Shown piece by piece: positions 1-7,075 of a stretch of 18,913 nucleotides of DNA; the first letter of the stretch is position 1; each line of letters starts with the position of its first letter. The stretch covers positions 1 to 18,913 of the forward strand of contig CAIVDX010000187.1 of assembly GCA_903904805.1 (NCBI GenBank), given 5' to 3'. A model generated the notes under the pieces. That model made no database searches, was not told the origin of the DNA, and saw only the letters and a program-made list of their open reading frames with translations. Position numbers and translations under genes: made by a program. Source of the stretch: an uncultured Rhodospirillales bacterium (GTDB lineage: Bacteria > Pseudomonadota > Alphaproteobacteria > Acetobacterales > Acetobacteraceae).

Positions 1-348
1 CAATGGGGCTGCTCGGTGATCGGCATGACCAACATGCCGGAGGCCAAGCTCGCCCGCGAGGCGGAGATCTGTTACGCGACCGTGGCGATGGTGACGGATT
101 ATGATTGCTGGCACACTGAGCATGACCACGTGACGGTGGATGCGGTGGTGGCGGTCATGCACCGCAATGCCGACAATGCGCGTCGCCTGGTGGCCGATGT
201 GATCCCGCGCATCGCTGCGGCACGGGCAGCGTGCCAAGCGGGCTGCGACCGGGCGCTGGAGAACGCGATCATCACGCCGACCGCGTTCCGCGAGCCGGCG
301 CTGATGCAGAAATTGGAGGCTGTAGCGGGGCGGGTTTTGGCTAAGTAA
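1..348 (+). CDS. mtnP: S-methyl-5'-thioadenosine phosphorylase, C-terminal part
   Basis: The gene is cut by the left edge. 115 residues are visible, against about 290 in a complete protein. The frame opens on the edge with QWGCSVIGMTNMPEAKLARE and continues through CYATVAMVTDYDCWH. This is the conserved purine and ribose/phosphate-pocket region of the MTAP branch of the PNP/MTAP phosphorylase family. The enzyme phosphorolyses methylthioadenosine, the by-product of polyamine synthesis, to adenine and methylthioribose-1-phosphate in the cytoplasm. The assignment rests on family recognition of the motifs. The gene ends just before a strong hairpin and converges on the next gene. A decarboxylase that may feed polyamine synthesis lies about 16 kb away at 16867-17997, too far to be an operon partner. 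Confidence 0.93.
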   Translation, partial: QWGCSVIGMTNMPEAKLAREAEICYATVAMVTDYDCWHTEHDHVTVDAVVAVMHRNADNARRLVADVIPRIAAARAACQAGCDRALENAIITPTAFREPALMQKLEAVAGRVLAK

Positions 349-349
349 G

Positions 350-377
350 GCCAGGGGGCAAGGCCCCCTGGCTTTCC
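350..377. terminator. Hairpin terminator between convergent genes
   Basis: A perfect 9-bp GC-rich stem (GCCAGGGGG at 350-358 pairs with CCCCCTGGC at 364-372) has a 5-nt loop. It is followed on the plus strand by TTTCC. It starts one base after the upstream stop codon and ends just before the stop of the minus-strand gene, so it could serve both. The T run is short, so termination is inferred. A closely similar hairpin occurs at 16831-16859. Confidence 0.75.
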
Positions 378-378
378 A

Positions 379-1044
379 TCAGGCCAAGTTCTTCGCAAAG
401 AACTCCAACGTGCGGCTCTTCGCCAATTCGTAGGAGGCGGCGTCGTAGCTGGCGCGTTCGTCGCAGCCGAAGCCGTGCTGGGCGCCGTCATAGACATACA
501 CCGCAACGCCCGGCTGGGCCTGCTTGATGGCCTCGACGTCGGTCAGCGGGATCGAGTGGTCGAGTTCGCCGAATTGCAGCTGCACCGGGCAGTGCGGGGT
601 TTCGGTCCTGGTCGCGGCGACGCTGCCGCCGTACCAGCCGGACGCGGCGGAGAACAGGGTGGTGCGGCAGGCCATGTTCCACGACACGGTGCCGCCGAAG
701 CAGTAGCCGACGATGCCCAGTTTCTTCGGGCCGAGGGCGGCGGCGGCGGCCTCGACATCCATCTTGACCATGGCGTCGGTGAGTTTCATGCGTGCCTCAC
801 GGCCTTTGACGACATCATCGGCGGTGTAGCCGAGTTCGATGCCGGGGCCGGCGCGGTCGAACAGCGCCGGGGCGATGGCCAGGTAGCCGGCGGCGGCGAA
901 GCGGTCGACCATGTTGCGGATATGGTGGTTGCAGCCGAAGATTTCCTGGATCACGACCAGTGCCGCGGTGGCGTTCTCCGGACCCGCCTTGTAGGCGCTG
1001 AAACTATGGCCGTCCGCGGCGGTGAGTTTGAGTGTCTCGCCCAT
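379..1044 (-). CDS. Dienelactone hydrolase family protein
   Basis: 221 residues, the normal size for the family. It is an alpha/beta hydrolase with a cysteine nucleophile in GYCFGG (C115), a conserved glutamate in QEIFG (E34), a probable acid at D162 (GELDHSIP) and histidine H190 in QHGFG. Relatives of this kind hydrolyse dienelactone to maleylacetate in chloroaromatic breakdown, but many members have other or unknown ester or lactone substrates. No chlorocatechol genes adjoin it, so the substrate is not assigned. The start is well supported: AGGGGG lies 6 nt before the ATG. No signal peptide is visible, so it is probably cytoplasmic. Its upstream region carries three phased 21-bp repeats at 1108-1169, which may regulate it. 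Confidence 0.9.
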   Translation of the reverse strand: MGETLKLTAADGHSFSAYKAGPENATAALVVIQEIFGCNHHIRNMVDRFAAAGYLAIAPALFDRAGPGIELGYTADDVVKGREARMKLTDAMVKMDVEAAAAALGPKKLGIVGYCFGGTVSWNMACRTTLFSAASGWYGGSVAATRTETPHCPVQLQFGELDHSIPLTDVEAIKQAQPGVAVYVYDGAQHGFGCDERASYDAASYELAKSRTLEFFAKNLA

Positions 1045-1107
1045 GGTATCCCCCTGTGTGTGTTGGTGGCGCGCAGCATGGCGAGAACGCTGAAATCGTC
1101 AACCTCA

Positions 1108-1169
1108 GCGCGGTGAAACCGTCGCTCGGCGCGGTGAAACCGTCGCTCAGCGCGGTGAAACCGTCGCTC
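1108..1169. repeat. Three tandem 21-bp repeats, each with a small palindrome
   Basis: The core GCGCGGTGAAACCGTCGCTC occurs three times, at 1108, 1129 and 1150, with a constant 21-bp period. The copies differ mainly at the junction base (AG or GG before CGCGG). Each unit contains CGGT-GAA-ACCG, an interrupted palindrome with 4-bp arms. The period is two DNA helical turns, so the three palindromes face the same side of the helix. The array lies in the divergent gap between the dienelactone hydrolase gene (start 1044) and the glycosyltransferase gene (start 1280). This looks like a stacked operator, but no regulator is identified and chance tandem duplication is possible. Confidence 0.8.
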
Positions 1170-1279
1170 GGGGCGGGCGCCGGGTCGCGTCGATTGGGTG
1201 GAGCAGAGGGACAGGCTGGCACGATGAGAGGGGGTGCACTATGACCGCGCGATCATCTCGCTGTCGTTAGGGCCTGCGC

Positions 1280-2878
1280 ATGACGTCGTTCGACCGGATG
1301 CGCCGATTGTGGCGCGGTGATCTGCTTGGTCTGGCGACATTGTGCGCGATCGCGGCGATCCCGCGGCTGGTCGGATTGGGCGCGCACCCGCTCTGGATGG
1401 ATGAGGCCTATACGCACTGGTTCGCCAGCCGGCCGCTGGCCTATCTGTGGGGCACGGTGCCGCGGTTCGAAACGCATCCGCCAGTTTATTATACGCTCAT
1501 CAAGCTGGTTGAGTTGGGATCGGACCACCCGTTCTGGCTGCGCATGCCCTCGGTGCTGTTCTCGCTGGCCCTGCTCCCGGTCACCTTCGCCGCTGGTCGG
1601 GCGGTGATCCCCACGCACGATGCTCGGGCGCGGCCCGGGCAGTTGAGCTGTTGGATGGCGGTGGTCTGGCTGGCGCTGTCGGGCTCGCAGATCGCCTACG
1701 CGCAGGAGGCGCGGCCCTATAGCGCGCTGTGTTTGGCGATTGCGGTGCTGCTGTGGGGTGGGTTGCGTGCCATTGGGCGGTGGCCCGCGCTGCTGGAGCG
1801 TGAGGCGGGTTGGCGCGCCTTCGCGCCGGAGCTGGCCGGGCTGGGGCTCGGCACGGGGCTGACGCTGTGGCTGCACAATGTCGGCCCAGTTTATGTGGTG
1901 GCGCTGACGGCGCCGCTCTATCTGTGGGCGCTGTGCCGGCCTCAGCGGCTGCGCTGCCTGGTGTTGCTCAGTGCGGCGATGGCGTGCGCCGCACTGATCT
2001 ACGCGCCCTACGTGCCTTTTCTGCTGCACCGCGCCGGCGCGTGGTCGCAGGGCAGCTGGATGGCGCCGCTGACGCCGTATCGCGCGATCGTGGTGCTGGA
2101 GGAGCTGTTCAGCCTGCATGGGCTGTCGCAGGCGGAGGGGCCGCCGCGTCTGCTGCTGCTGGCTGTTCTGGCGCTGGCGGCGCTGGGGCTGCTTGCGTGC
2201 TGGCGGCGGGTCGGGCCATGGCAGGCGGTGCTGCTGGCCGGGGCGGTGGGGCTGCCATTATTGATGCTCGGCCTGGCGAGCGTGGCGCTGGCACCGGTGT
2301 TCGCGGCGCGCACGCTGTTGCCGGTGTCTGTCCCGATCGCGCTGCTGGTGGGAATGGCCGTCGATGTGCCGCGCGCGGGCGCGGCGCGCTGGCTGGCGGG
2401 GTCGGCGGTGGTGGGCGTGCTGCTGCTCAGTGCCGGCTGGGGCTATGATTCCCGGCAGGACGAGCCGTGGGACACCATTGCGCTGATACTGCGTGGCCAG
2501 GTCGGGCCGCGTGACGCGCTGCTGCTGTTTCCCAACGATGTCGCGGTGCCGCTGGGTTATTATCTGGGTGAGGACCTCGCCGGGCTGCCAGTCATTGCGT
2601 TGCCCGGCCGGTTTCCGGCGCTTGGGCTGGACGACCCCTATCCCTATGGCACCGCGTCGGTGCCCGGGCTGACTGCGGCCGACATTGCCGCGATGGACGC
2701 AGCGACACGACAGGCCGCGACGGTCTGGTTGCTCAGTCGCGAGGGCGACAATTCCCCTTATGTGAGGATGGTGCGCGCGTCACTCGATGCGCGACGGACG
2801 CTGCTCGAGGAACGGCCGTTATATGGCGGCTATCTGGTGCTGCTGCATTGGGGCGCGGCGCGCGGCGCTGGCGGCTGA
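1280..2878 (+). CDS. GT-C-type membrane glycosyltransferase (PMT/ArnT-like family 39)
   Basis: 532 residues, mostly hydrophobic, with about ten or more likely membrane segments and a soluble C-terminal part from roughly residue 395. Near the N terminus the first outer loop carries WMDEAY (D41-E42), followed by ETHPPVYY (H66-P67-P68). These are the two hallmark loop motifs of GT-C enzymes that use a polyprenyl-phosphate sugar donor, like the protein O-mannosyltransferase and ArnT group. It probably transfers a sugar to a lipid, glycan or protein on the periplasmic face of the inner membrane. Donor and acceptor cannot be read from the sequence. No flanking polysaccharide operon is present. The ATG at 1280 has only a weak AGGG upstream. 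An ATG at residue 7 is a possible alternative start. Confidence 0.82.
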   Translation: MTSFDRMRRLWRGDLLGLATLCAIAAIPRLVGLGAHPLWMDEAYTHWFASRPLAYLWGTVPRFETHPPVYYTLIKLVELGSDHPFWLRMPSVLFSLALLPVTFAAGRAVIPTHDARARPGQLSCWMAVVWLALSGSQIAYAQEARPYSALCLAIAVLLWGGLRAIGRWPALLEREAGWRAFAPELAGLGLGTGLTLWLHNVGPVYVVALTAPLYLWALCRPQRLRCLVLLSAAMACAALIYAPYVPFLLHRAGAWSQGSWMAPLTPYRAIVVLEELFSLHGLSQAEGPPRLLLLAVLALAALGLLACWRRVGPWQAVLLAGAVGLPLLMLGLASVALAPVFAARTLLPVSVPIALLVGMAVDVPRAGAARWLAGSAVVGVLLLSAGWGYDSRQDEPWDTIALILRGQVGPRDALLLFPNDVAVPLGYYLGEDLAGLPVIALPGRFPALGLDDPYPYGTASVPGLTAADIAAMDAATRQAATVWLLSREGDNSPYVRMVRASLDARRTLLEERPLYGGYLVLLHWGAARGAGG

Positions 2879-2888
2879 GGGGGCGGGA

Positions 2889-3182
2889 TCAGTCCTGCAG
2901 GTCGCCGTGGCCGGCGTCGCGATGGCCGACCGGGGTGGCGGCGTCGCGGAAGTAACGAACGACATATACGCGTACTGCACTGGTGCGACCGCCGGCACCG
3001 CTGGTGGCCTCGATGTCGCGGATCAGGGTTCCGAGCTGGACCTTTTCACGTTCACAGATTTCCGCCAGCGCGTCCCAAATTTCAGGCTCTAGGCGCATGG
3101 ATGTTCGTCCGCGCTCTGCAACAATATTGCGATTGATCAATCGACTGCCGCTCAAATCGCTTGTCTTTCTGGTGAGGGGCAA
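2889..3182 (-). CDS. Ribbon-helix-helix domain protein (RHH_4-like)
   Basis: 97 residues if started at the TTG at 3182. The core runs from about residue 22 to 87: RGRTSMRLEPEIWDALAEIC, then LIRDIE, then GGRTSAVRVYVVRYFRDAAT. This pattern of a strand, two helices and a second helix-rich segment is typical of the ribbon-helix-helix domain (PF13467-like) found in many alphaproteobacteria. DNA binding is inferred from the fold. Target genes are unknown. The start is uncertain. There is no ATG before residue 29, which lies inside the fold, so a TTG at 3182 or a nearby internal TTG (for example codon 10, 3155) must be used, and none has a clear ribosome-binding site. The last 14 residues (VGHRDAGHGDLQD region) look unstructured. 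Confidence 0.8.
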   Translation of the reverse strand: MPLTRKTSDLSGSRLINRNIVAERGRTSMRLEPEIWDALAEICEREKVQLGTLIRDIEATSGAGGRTSAVRVYVVRYFRDAATPVGHRDAGHGDLQD

Positions 3183-3255
3183 GTAAATACCATAGTGTGC
3201 GGCCCCTGGTTGCTAGTTCGTCCACAGAATCTAACATCAATTATCAGAGAATCTT

Positions 3256-3720
3256 CTACAAAGGCAACGGTGCGATTTTGAGCTTTTCGATCGCGAATCT
3301 GCTTGTAACATTTCGTAACGGCAGCAGGCCGATAAGGCGCCGGTAGAACGCATCGTACGAGGCGATGTCGGGCACGATGACGTGCAGCATGTAGTCGGCA
3401 TCGCCGCTCATGCGCCAGGCGCCGACGATTTCCTGCTGGTCGCGCACGATGGTGGCGAAACGGTCGAGCCATTCTGCGGAATGATCGGCGGTCTCGACCG
3501 CGACAAAGACCGAGACCGGCAGTCCGACGCGGGATTGCTCGATCAGCGCGACGCGGCCGGTGATGATGCCGGCGGTTTCCATGCGCCGGATGCGCTTCCA
3601 GCAGGGGGTCGGGGTGAGCCCGACGGACTGGGCGAGGTCGGCCAGCGACAGGGTGGCGTCGTGGGCCAGCAGGCGGAGCAGCGCGCGGTCGGTGGCGTCG
3701 ATCTCTGGACGGGCAGCCAT
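3256..3720 (-). CDS. Lrp/AsnC family transcriptional regulator
   Basis: 154 residues, the usual length for the family. The N-terminal winged helix-turn-helix spans about residues 8-57 (IDATDRALLRLL, then LSLADLAQSVGLTPTPCWKR, then METAGIITG). The C-terminal ligand-binding RAM domain follows (AWRMSGDADYMLHVIVPD, then LPLRNVTSRFAIEKLK). Such proteins form dimers and octamers and usually sense amino acids. The start is chosen at the ATG at 3720 because GGAAGGA lies about 7 nt upstream. The frame stays open far upstream (to 4698), but that stretch is antisense to the rhodanese gene. It is divergent from the rhodanese-transporter operon, which it may control. An AT-rich Lrp-like site lies between them. 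Confidence 0.93.
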   Translation of the reverse strand: MAARPEIDATDRALLRLLAHDATLSLADLAQSVGLTPTPCWKRIRRMETAGIITGRVALIEQSRVGLPVSVFVAVETADHSAEWLDRFATIVRDQQEIVGAWRMSGDADYMLHVIVPDIASYDAFYRRLIGLLPLRNVTSRFAIEKLKIAPLPL

Positions 3721-3755
3721 TTGGTAATTCCTTCCATAAAGCATCGCACATTTGG

Positions 3756-3770
3756 GAGAAAATTCTTTTT
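3756..3770. promoter_or_regulatory. Candidate Lrp-type operator
   Basis: GAGAAAATTCTTTTT sits in a short AT-rich island between the divergent regulator and rhodanese genes. By my alignment it agrees with 11 of 15 positions of the E. coli Lrp consensus (YAGHAWATTWTDCTR). Its position about 35 bp upstream of the regulator start suits autoregulation. AT-rich promoter DNA can match this consensus by chance, so this is only a candidate. Confidence 0.3.
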
Positions 3771-3855
3771 TATGCGCGCTACTGGTATTGCGGGAGAATA
3801 ATCCTCTAATTTGGCCCGAAGGCAAGAACGCCGATCCGGCTGATTGGAGACCTCG

Positions 3856-4785
3856 ATGCCCGCGCATGCCGCCACTCGTCCCGCCACCAACGCCCTGCCG
3901 GGCGCGCTCGCCGCGCTGGCTTTGGCCGCCCTGATGTGGCTCGCAGCGACCATCTCGGCGCAGGCTCAGCCGCTGGTTGAGCCGGACTGGCTGGGCACTC
4001 ATCTGCGTGACCCCAACCTCGTCGTGCTCGATATCCGCGGCGGCACGGCTTACGCGGCCGGGCACATCGCCGGCGCCGTCAATGCCGATTACGAACATGC
4101 CGGTTGGCGCGCGGTGCTGCCCGATGGCTCGGGCGGGGCGCTGCCGCCGGTTGATCACATTTCCGTGATCATTGGCCAGCTCGGGGTGGGCGATGGCGAT
4201 CACGCGGTCATCGTGGCCGACGATTTTGGCGCGGCGGCGCGCGTCTACTGGACCTTCAAGGTGCTCGGCCACGACTCGGTGTCGATCCTCGATGGCGGCA
4301 CATCGGTCTGGCGGACGGCGGGGTTGCCGATGGCCACCGAGGCGAGCCTGCCGCGGCAGGCGACATTCACGCCGCATTATAACGACACGCTGCGCGCCGA
4401 CCTGCCGATGGTCTCGGCCACGCTGGCCAGCGGCAGCGCAACACTGCTCGATGCGCGCCCGGCCAGCCAGTGGCTCGGCCAGAGCAAGACGGCGGCAGTG
4501 GCGCGCTTCGGCCATCTGCCGAACGCCACCTGGATCGACCAGTCGAGCGCGCTGCAGCCCGACGGGCGGCTGAAGCCGGCGGCGGAATTGGCGGTGCTGT
4601 TCGACACGGTCGCGGCCGGGAAGCCGGTGGTCGCCTATTGCAACACCGGGCACCTGGCCGCCACCGACTGGTTCGTGCTGTCGGAGATCCTGCATCATCC
4701 GGATGTGCGCCTCTATGACGCATCACTGTCGCAATGGACGCACGACCCCGCGCGCCCGATGGTCCGTGAGCTGAGCTCTCCGTGA
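3856..4785 (+). CDS. Exported two-domain rhodanese-like sulfurtransferase
   Basis: 309 residues from the ATG at 3856, chosen because GGAG lies 6 nt upstream; a TTG 12 bp earlier is less likely. The N terminus is a signal peptide: a hydrophobic stretch at about residues 15-34 ending AQAQ, with cleavage likely near residue 38. Two rhodanese domains follow. The first (about 40-155) starts VVLDIRGGTAYAAGHIAGAV and lacks an active-site cysteine. The second carries the catalytic loop CNTGHLAA with C262. The enzyme likely moves sulfane sulfur from thiosulfate or similar donors in the periplasm. Its GTGA stop/start overlap with the next gene, a thiosulfate-type transporter, suggests the two act together in sulfur uptake or processing. 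Confidence 0.9.
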   Translation: MPAHAATRPATNALPGALAALALAALMWLAATISAQAQPLVEPDWLGTHLRDPNLVVLDIRGGTAYAAGHIAGAVNADYEHAGWRAVLPDGSGGALPPVDHISVIIGQLGVGDGDHAVIVADDFGAAARVYWTFKVLGHDSVSILDGGTSVWRTAGLPMATEASLPRQATFTPHYNDTLRADLPMVSATLASGSATLLDARPASQWLGQSKTAAVARFGHLPNATWIDQSSALQPDGRLKPAAELAVLFDTVAAGKPVVAYCNTGHLAATDWFVLSEILHHPDVRLYDASLSQWTHDPARPMVRELSSP

Positions 4786-5906
4786 GTGGGGCGAGCCTGG
4801 CGCTGGGCCGACCACTGATCACGCGCGACCGGCTGGTGCTGGCCGCGGCGGCGTTGGTCTGGCTGGCGATCGGGCTGGATCTGGCGAGGGCGGGCGCGTG
4901 GTCGTCGCTCGGATTGCACGTGATCGCCGCCTCACTCGGCGCGGTGTTTTTGATCACCGGGTTTGGCTACACGGGCGCGATCCGCAAGCTGATCGGCGCT
5001 GGCGAAGGGGCCGGGCTGGCTGCGGGGCTGGTGGTGGCCCTGGTGGCCACGGCGGTGATCCTGCCGGTGGCCGGCCTGGTGGAGGGCTATGGCGGCACGG
5101 TGGCGCCGATCGGGCTACCGGTGATCGGCGGCGCCGCTCTGTTCGGCGTGGGGATGCAGTGGGCGAATGGCTGCGGCTCGGGCACGCTCTACGCGGCGGG
5201 CGGCGGGTCGCGGCGGCTGTGGGTCGCCCTGCCGTTTTTCTGCGCCGGTGGGCTGATCGGCAGCCTGCTGCTGCCCTCCGCACTGGCACTGCCAAGCCTA
5301 ACGGGTGTGTCCTTGCCTGATCTGCTGGGCGTGTGGGGCGGGCTGGCGGGAACGCTGGCGCTGACCGCGGGGCTGGTCGGCTGGCTCTGGCGGATGGGCC
5401 CCGCCCCCAGGCCGGCCCAGCTGCGTGCGGCCGTGCTGATCGGGTTGTTGGCGGCGGCTGCGTTCCTGCTGTCGGGCCAGCCCTGGGGCATCACCATGGG
5501 GCTGACCATCTGGGGAGCCAAGGCGGCGGCAGCGCTGGGGGTCGATATCGGCCATTTCACCTTCTGGCAGTGGGACGGACCGGCGGCGGCATTATCCGGC
5601 TCGGTGCTGGATCAGGACTCCTCGCTGATGGATATCGGCATGCTGCTGGGTGCGGCGATGGCCTCGGCGGCGCGGGGCGGGTTCACCGCGCAAGGCTGGC
5701 CGCCGGCACGCGGGATCGTGGGCGCGGCGCTGGGCGGTCTGCTGATGGGGATCGGCGCCCGGCTGTCCTATGGCTGCAATATCGGCGCGATGGTCGGCGG
5801 CATCAGCGTGGGCAGCCTGCATGGCTTCGTGTGGCTGGCGGCGGTGATCCCGGGCAGCTGGCTTGGCATGCAGGCGCGGCCCTGGTTCGGGCTCAGCCGG
5901 ATCTAG
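4782..5906 (+). CDS. YeeE/YedE family transporter (TsuA-like, sulfur compound uptake)
   Basis: 374 residues with about nine or more membrane segments. The GTG start overlaps the preceding stop codon (GTGA), so translation is coupled. The duplicated signature of the family is visible: ANGCGSGTLYA around C131 and SYGCNIGAMVGG around C332. In characterised TsuA these two inner cysteines relay thiosulfate through the membrane. The third, outer cysteine of TsuA near the N terminus has no counterpart here: there is no cysteine before residue 131. That could mean a different substrate or that the rhodanese partner supplies sulfur. Thiosulfate or another sulfur species as substrate is inferred from the family and from the rhodanese neighbour. 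Confidence 0.9.
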   Translation: MSGASLALGRPLITRDRLVLAAAALVWLAIGLDLARAGAWSSLGLHVIAASLGAVFLITGFGYTGAIRKLIGAGEGAGLAAGLVVALVATAVILPVAGLVEGYGGTVAPIGLPVIGGAALFGVGMQWANGCGSGTLYAAGGGSRRLWVALPFFCAGGLIGSLLLPSALALPSLTGVSLPDLLGVWGGLAGTLALTAGLVGWLWRMGPAPRPAQLRAAVLIGLLAAAAFLLSGQPWGITMGLTIWGAKAAAALGVDIGHFTFWQWDGPAAALSGSVLDQDSSLMDIGMLLGAAMASAARGGFTAQGWPPARGIVGAALGGLLMGIGARLSYGCNIGAMVGGISVGSLHGFVWLAAVIPGSWLGMQARPWFGLSRI

Positions 5907-5973
5907 AGCGTCACCGCGTTGGTTTGACGCGCTGGGCAGGCGCTGGGTCTTTGGCGTGGCAAGCAACTTGACC

Positions 5974-5996
5974 GGATCATGTGGCGACCATGATCC
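5974..5996. terminator. Inverted repeat between convergent genes, possible terminator
   Basis: A perfect 8-bp repeat, GGATCATG (5974-5981) and CATGATCC (5989-5996), is separated by 7 bases. It lies between the transporter stop (5906) and the stop of the minus-strand glycosyltransferase (6012), where a two-way terminator would be expected. Neither side has a T run, so intrinsic termination is doubtful. A weaker pair, GCGTCA (5908-5913) with TGACGC (5925-5930), lies just upstream. Confidence 0.45.
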
Positions 5997-6011
5997 TGGG
6001 GTGCGCTCATG

Positions 6012-7010
6012 TTAGAACAACGTGGTCCGCTCGGCGTTCCAGCCGCCGACGATGTCGCGCGCGCCTGGCACCTCGTCGATCAGTTTGCCATGGTGCAGCG
6101 CCAGCGCCTCGGCATAGCGCATGATGAGGCGCACGGCGCGCATGCGGGGGTCCTCGGCGAGCGTGTAGCGCAGCGCGCCGCCCTGATACGCCATCGGCTG
6201 GATCAGGTGGGTGTCGGGATCGGGCGGGGCGACGACCGGGCCTGGATCGAGCAGCAGGCGCGCGGGATCGTCGCGCAATGTCTCGAAGATCGGGCGATAA
6301 TGCTGTGCGACGGGCGTGCTGGACCATAGCTGGCCGGCGGCGAGGACCTTGAGGCGGCCGATGGTGGATTTGCTGAAGCCGTGCCATGGCGAGCGGCTGT
6401 AATAATGCGCCAGCACGTAGCGCTCCTCCATCGGCGGCACGCCGTAATAGCCGTTGACGATGAGATTATGGTTGCCCGCGGCGATCGTCAGGCCGGAGGA
6501 GGACAGCCCGCCACGCAGACAGATCTTCACCTCCGGCTCTGCGGCGCGCCGCCGCCAGCGCTGCCGACGGGTGATCAGAACCTCGGCCGGGTCGTCGTCG
6601 GGCGCCTCGACAAAGTTGATCATCCGCATCGCGAAGAAGGGCAGCTCGGCTGAGAGCCGCGCCAGATGGTCGGCGAAGGGGACCTCAGGCGCCTCGTCGC
6701 CCTCGATCGGATCGGCAGAGGTGATGAACTCATCGGTGTCGAGGCAGAGGACCCAGTCCGGCCGGTGCGTGGCGTCGGCGTGGTAATAAAGCCAGGTGTT
6801 GAAGTCCTGCTCGTCAAAATGGACGGATGTGTTCTGGATCACCTCGATGGCGATGCCCTCGGCGGCGAGCCTGGCGAGAATCTGCAGCGTGCGGTCGGTG
6901 CTGCCGTTGTCGAAGAAGACGAACTGCGAGACGTAGACCGCGTGATGGCGCACGAAGGCCTCGACGATGTCGTCCTCGTTCAGGATTCGGGTGACGGCGA
7001 CGATGCGCAT
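6012..7010 (-). CDS. Family 2-type glycosyltransferase
   Basis: 332 residues from the ATG at 7010. An ATG four codons earlier (7022) is in frame, but GGGGA lies 5 nt before the inner ATG and homologues typically begin with a residue pattern like MRIVAVTRILNEDD. The GT-A nucleotide-binding half is clear: FFDNGSTDRT at about residues 33-42 and the metal-binding DTDEF with D91 and D93. The family resembles the Glyco_tranf_2_4 group, which is soluble or peripheral and often acts on surface polysaccharides. The sugar and acceptor are unknown. It lies on the same strand as the upstream decarboxylase, 65 bp away, so read-through is possible but functional linkage is not evident. Confidence 0.88.
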   Translation of the reverse strand: MRIVAVTRILNEDDIVEAFVRHHAVYVSQFVFFDNGSTDRTLQILARLAAEGIAIEVIQNTSVHFDEQDFNTWLYYHADATHRPDWVLCLDTDEFITSADPIEGDEAPEVPFADHLARLSAELPFFAMRMINFVEAPDDDPAEVLITRRQRWRRRAAEPEVKICLRGGLSSSGLTIAAGNHNLIVNGYYGVPPMEERYVLAHYYSRSPWHGFSKSTIGRLKVLAAGQLWSSTPVAQHYRPIFETLRDDPARLLLDPGPVVAPPDPDTHLIQPMAYQGGALRYTLAEDPRMRAVRLIMRYAEALALHHGKLIDEVPGARDIVGGWNAERTTLF

Positions 7011-7075
7011 TCCATTCCCCATGCTCGCCGGATTTTTGGCGAGATGACGCTACCAGACCCCGGATCGATCAGACA

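Noticed and set aside
475..1116. Plus-strand 213-residue open frame over the dienelactone hydrolase gene
   Set aside because: Its composition is that of an antisense shadow in GC-rich DNA, while the opposite strand encodes a clear hydrolase with all catalytic residues.
1108..1169. CRISPR-like array
   Set aside because: The three repeats are directly adjacent with no spacers and no cas genes are present. It is a simple tandem repeat.
1253..2119. Minus-strand 288-residue open frame over the membrane glycosyltransferase
   Set aside because: Glutamine- and arginine-rich shadow with no domain. The plus strand has the GT-C loop motifs and membrane segments.
3721..4698. Long minus-strand open frame in phase with the Lrp/AsnC gene, giving a 480-residue fusion
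   Set aside because: The upstream part is antisense to the rhodanese gene, has arginine- and histidine-rich shadow composition, and the regulator has its own ATG with a good ribosome-binding site at 3720.
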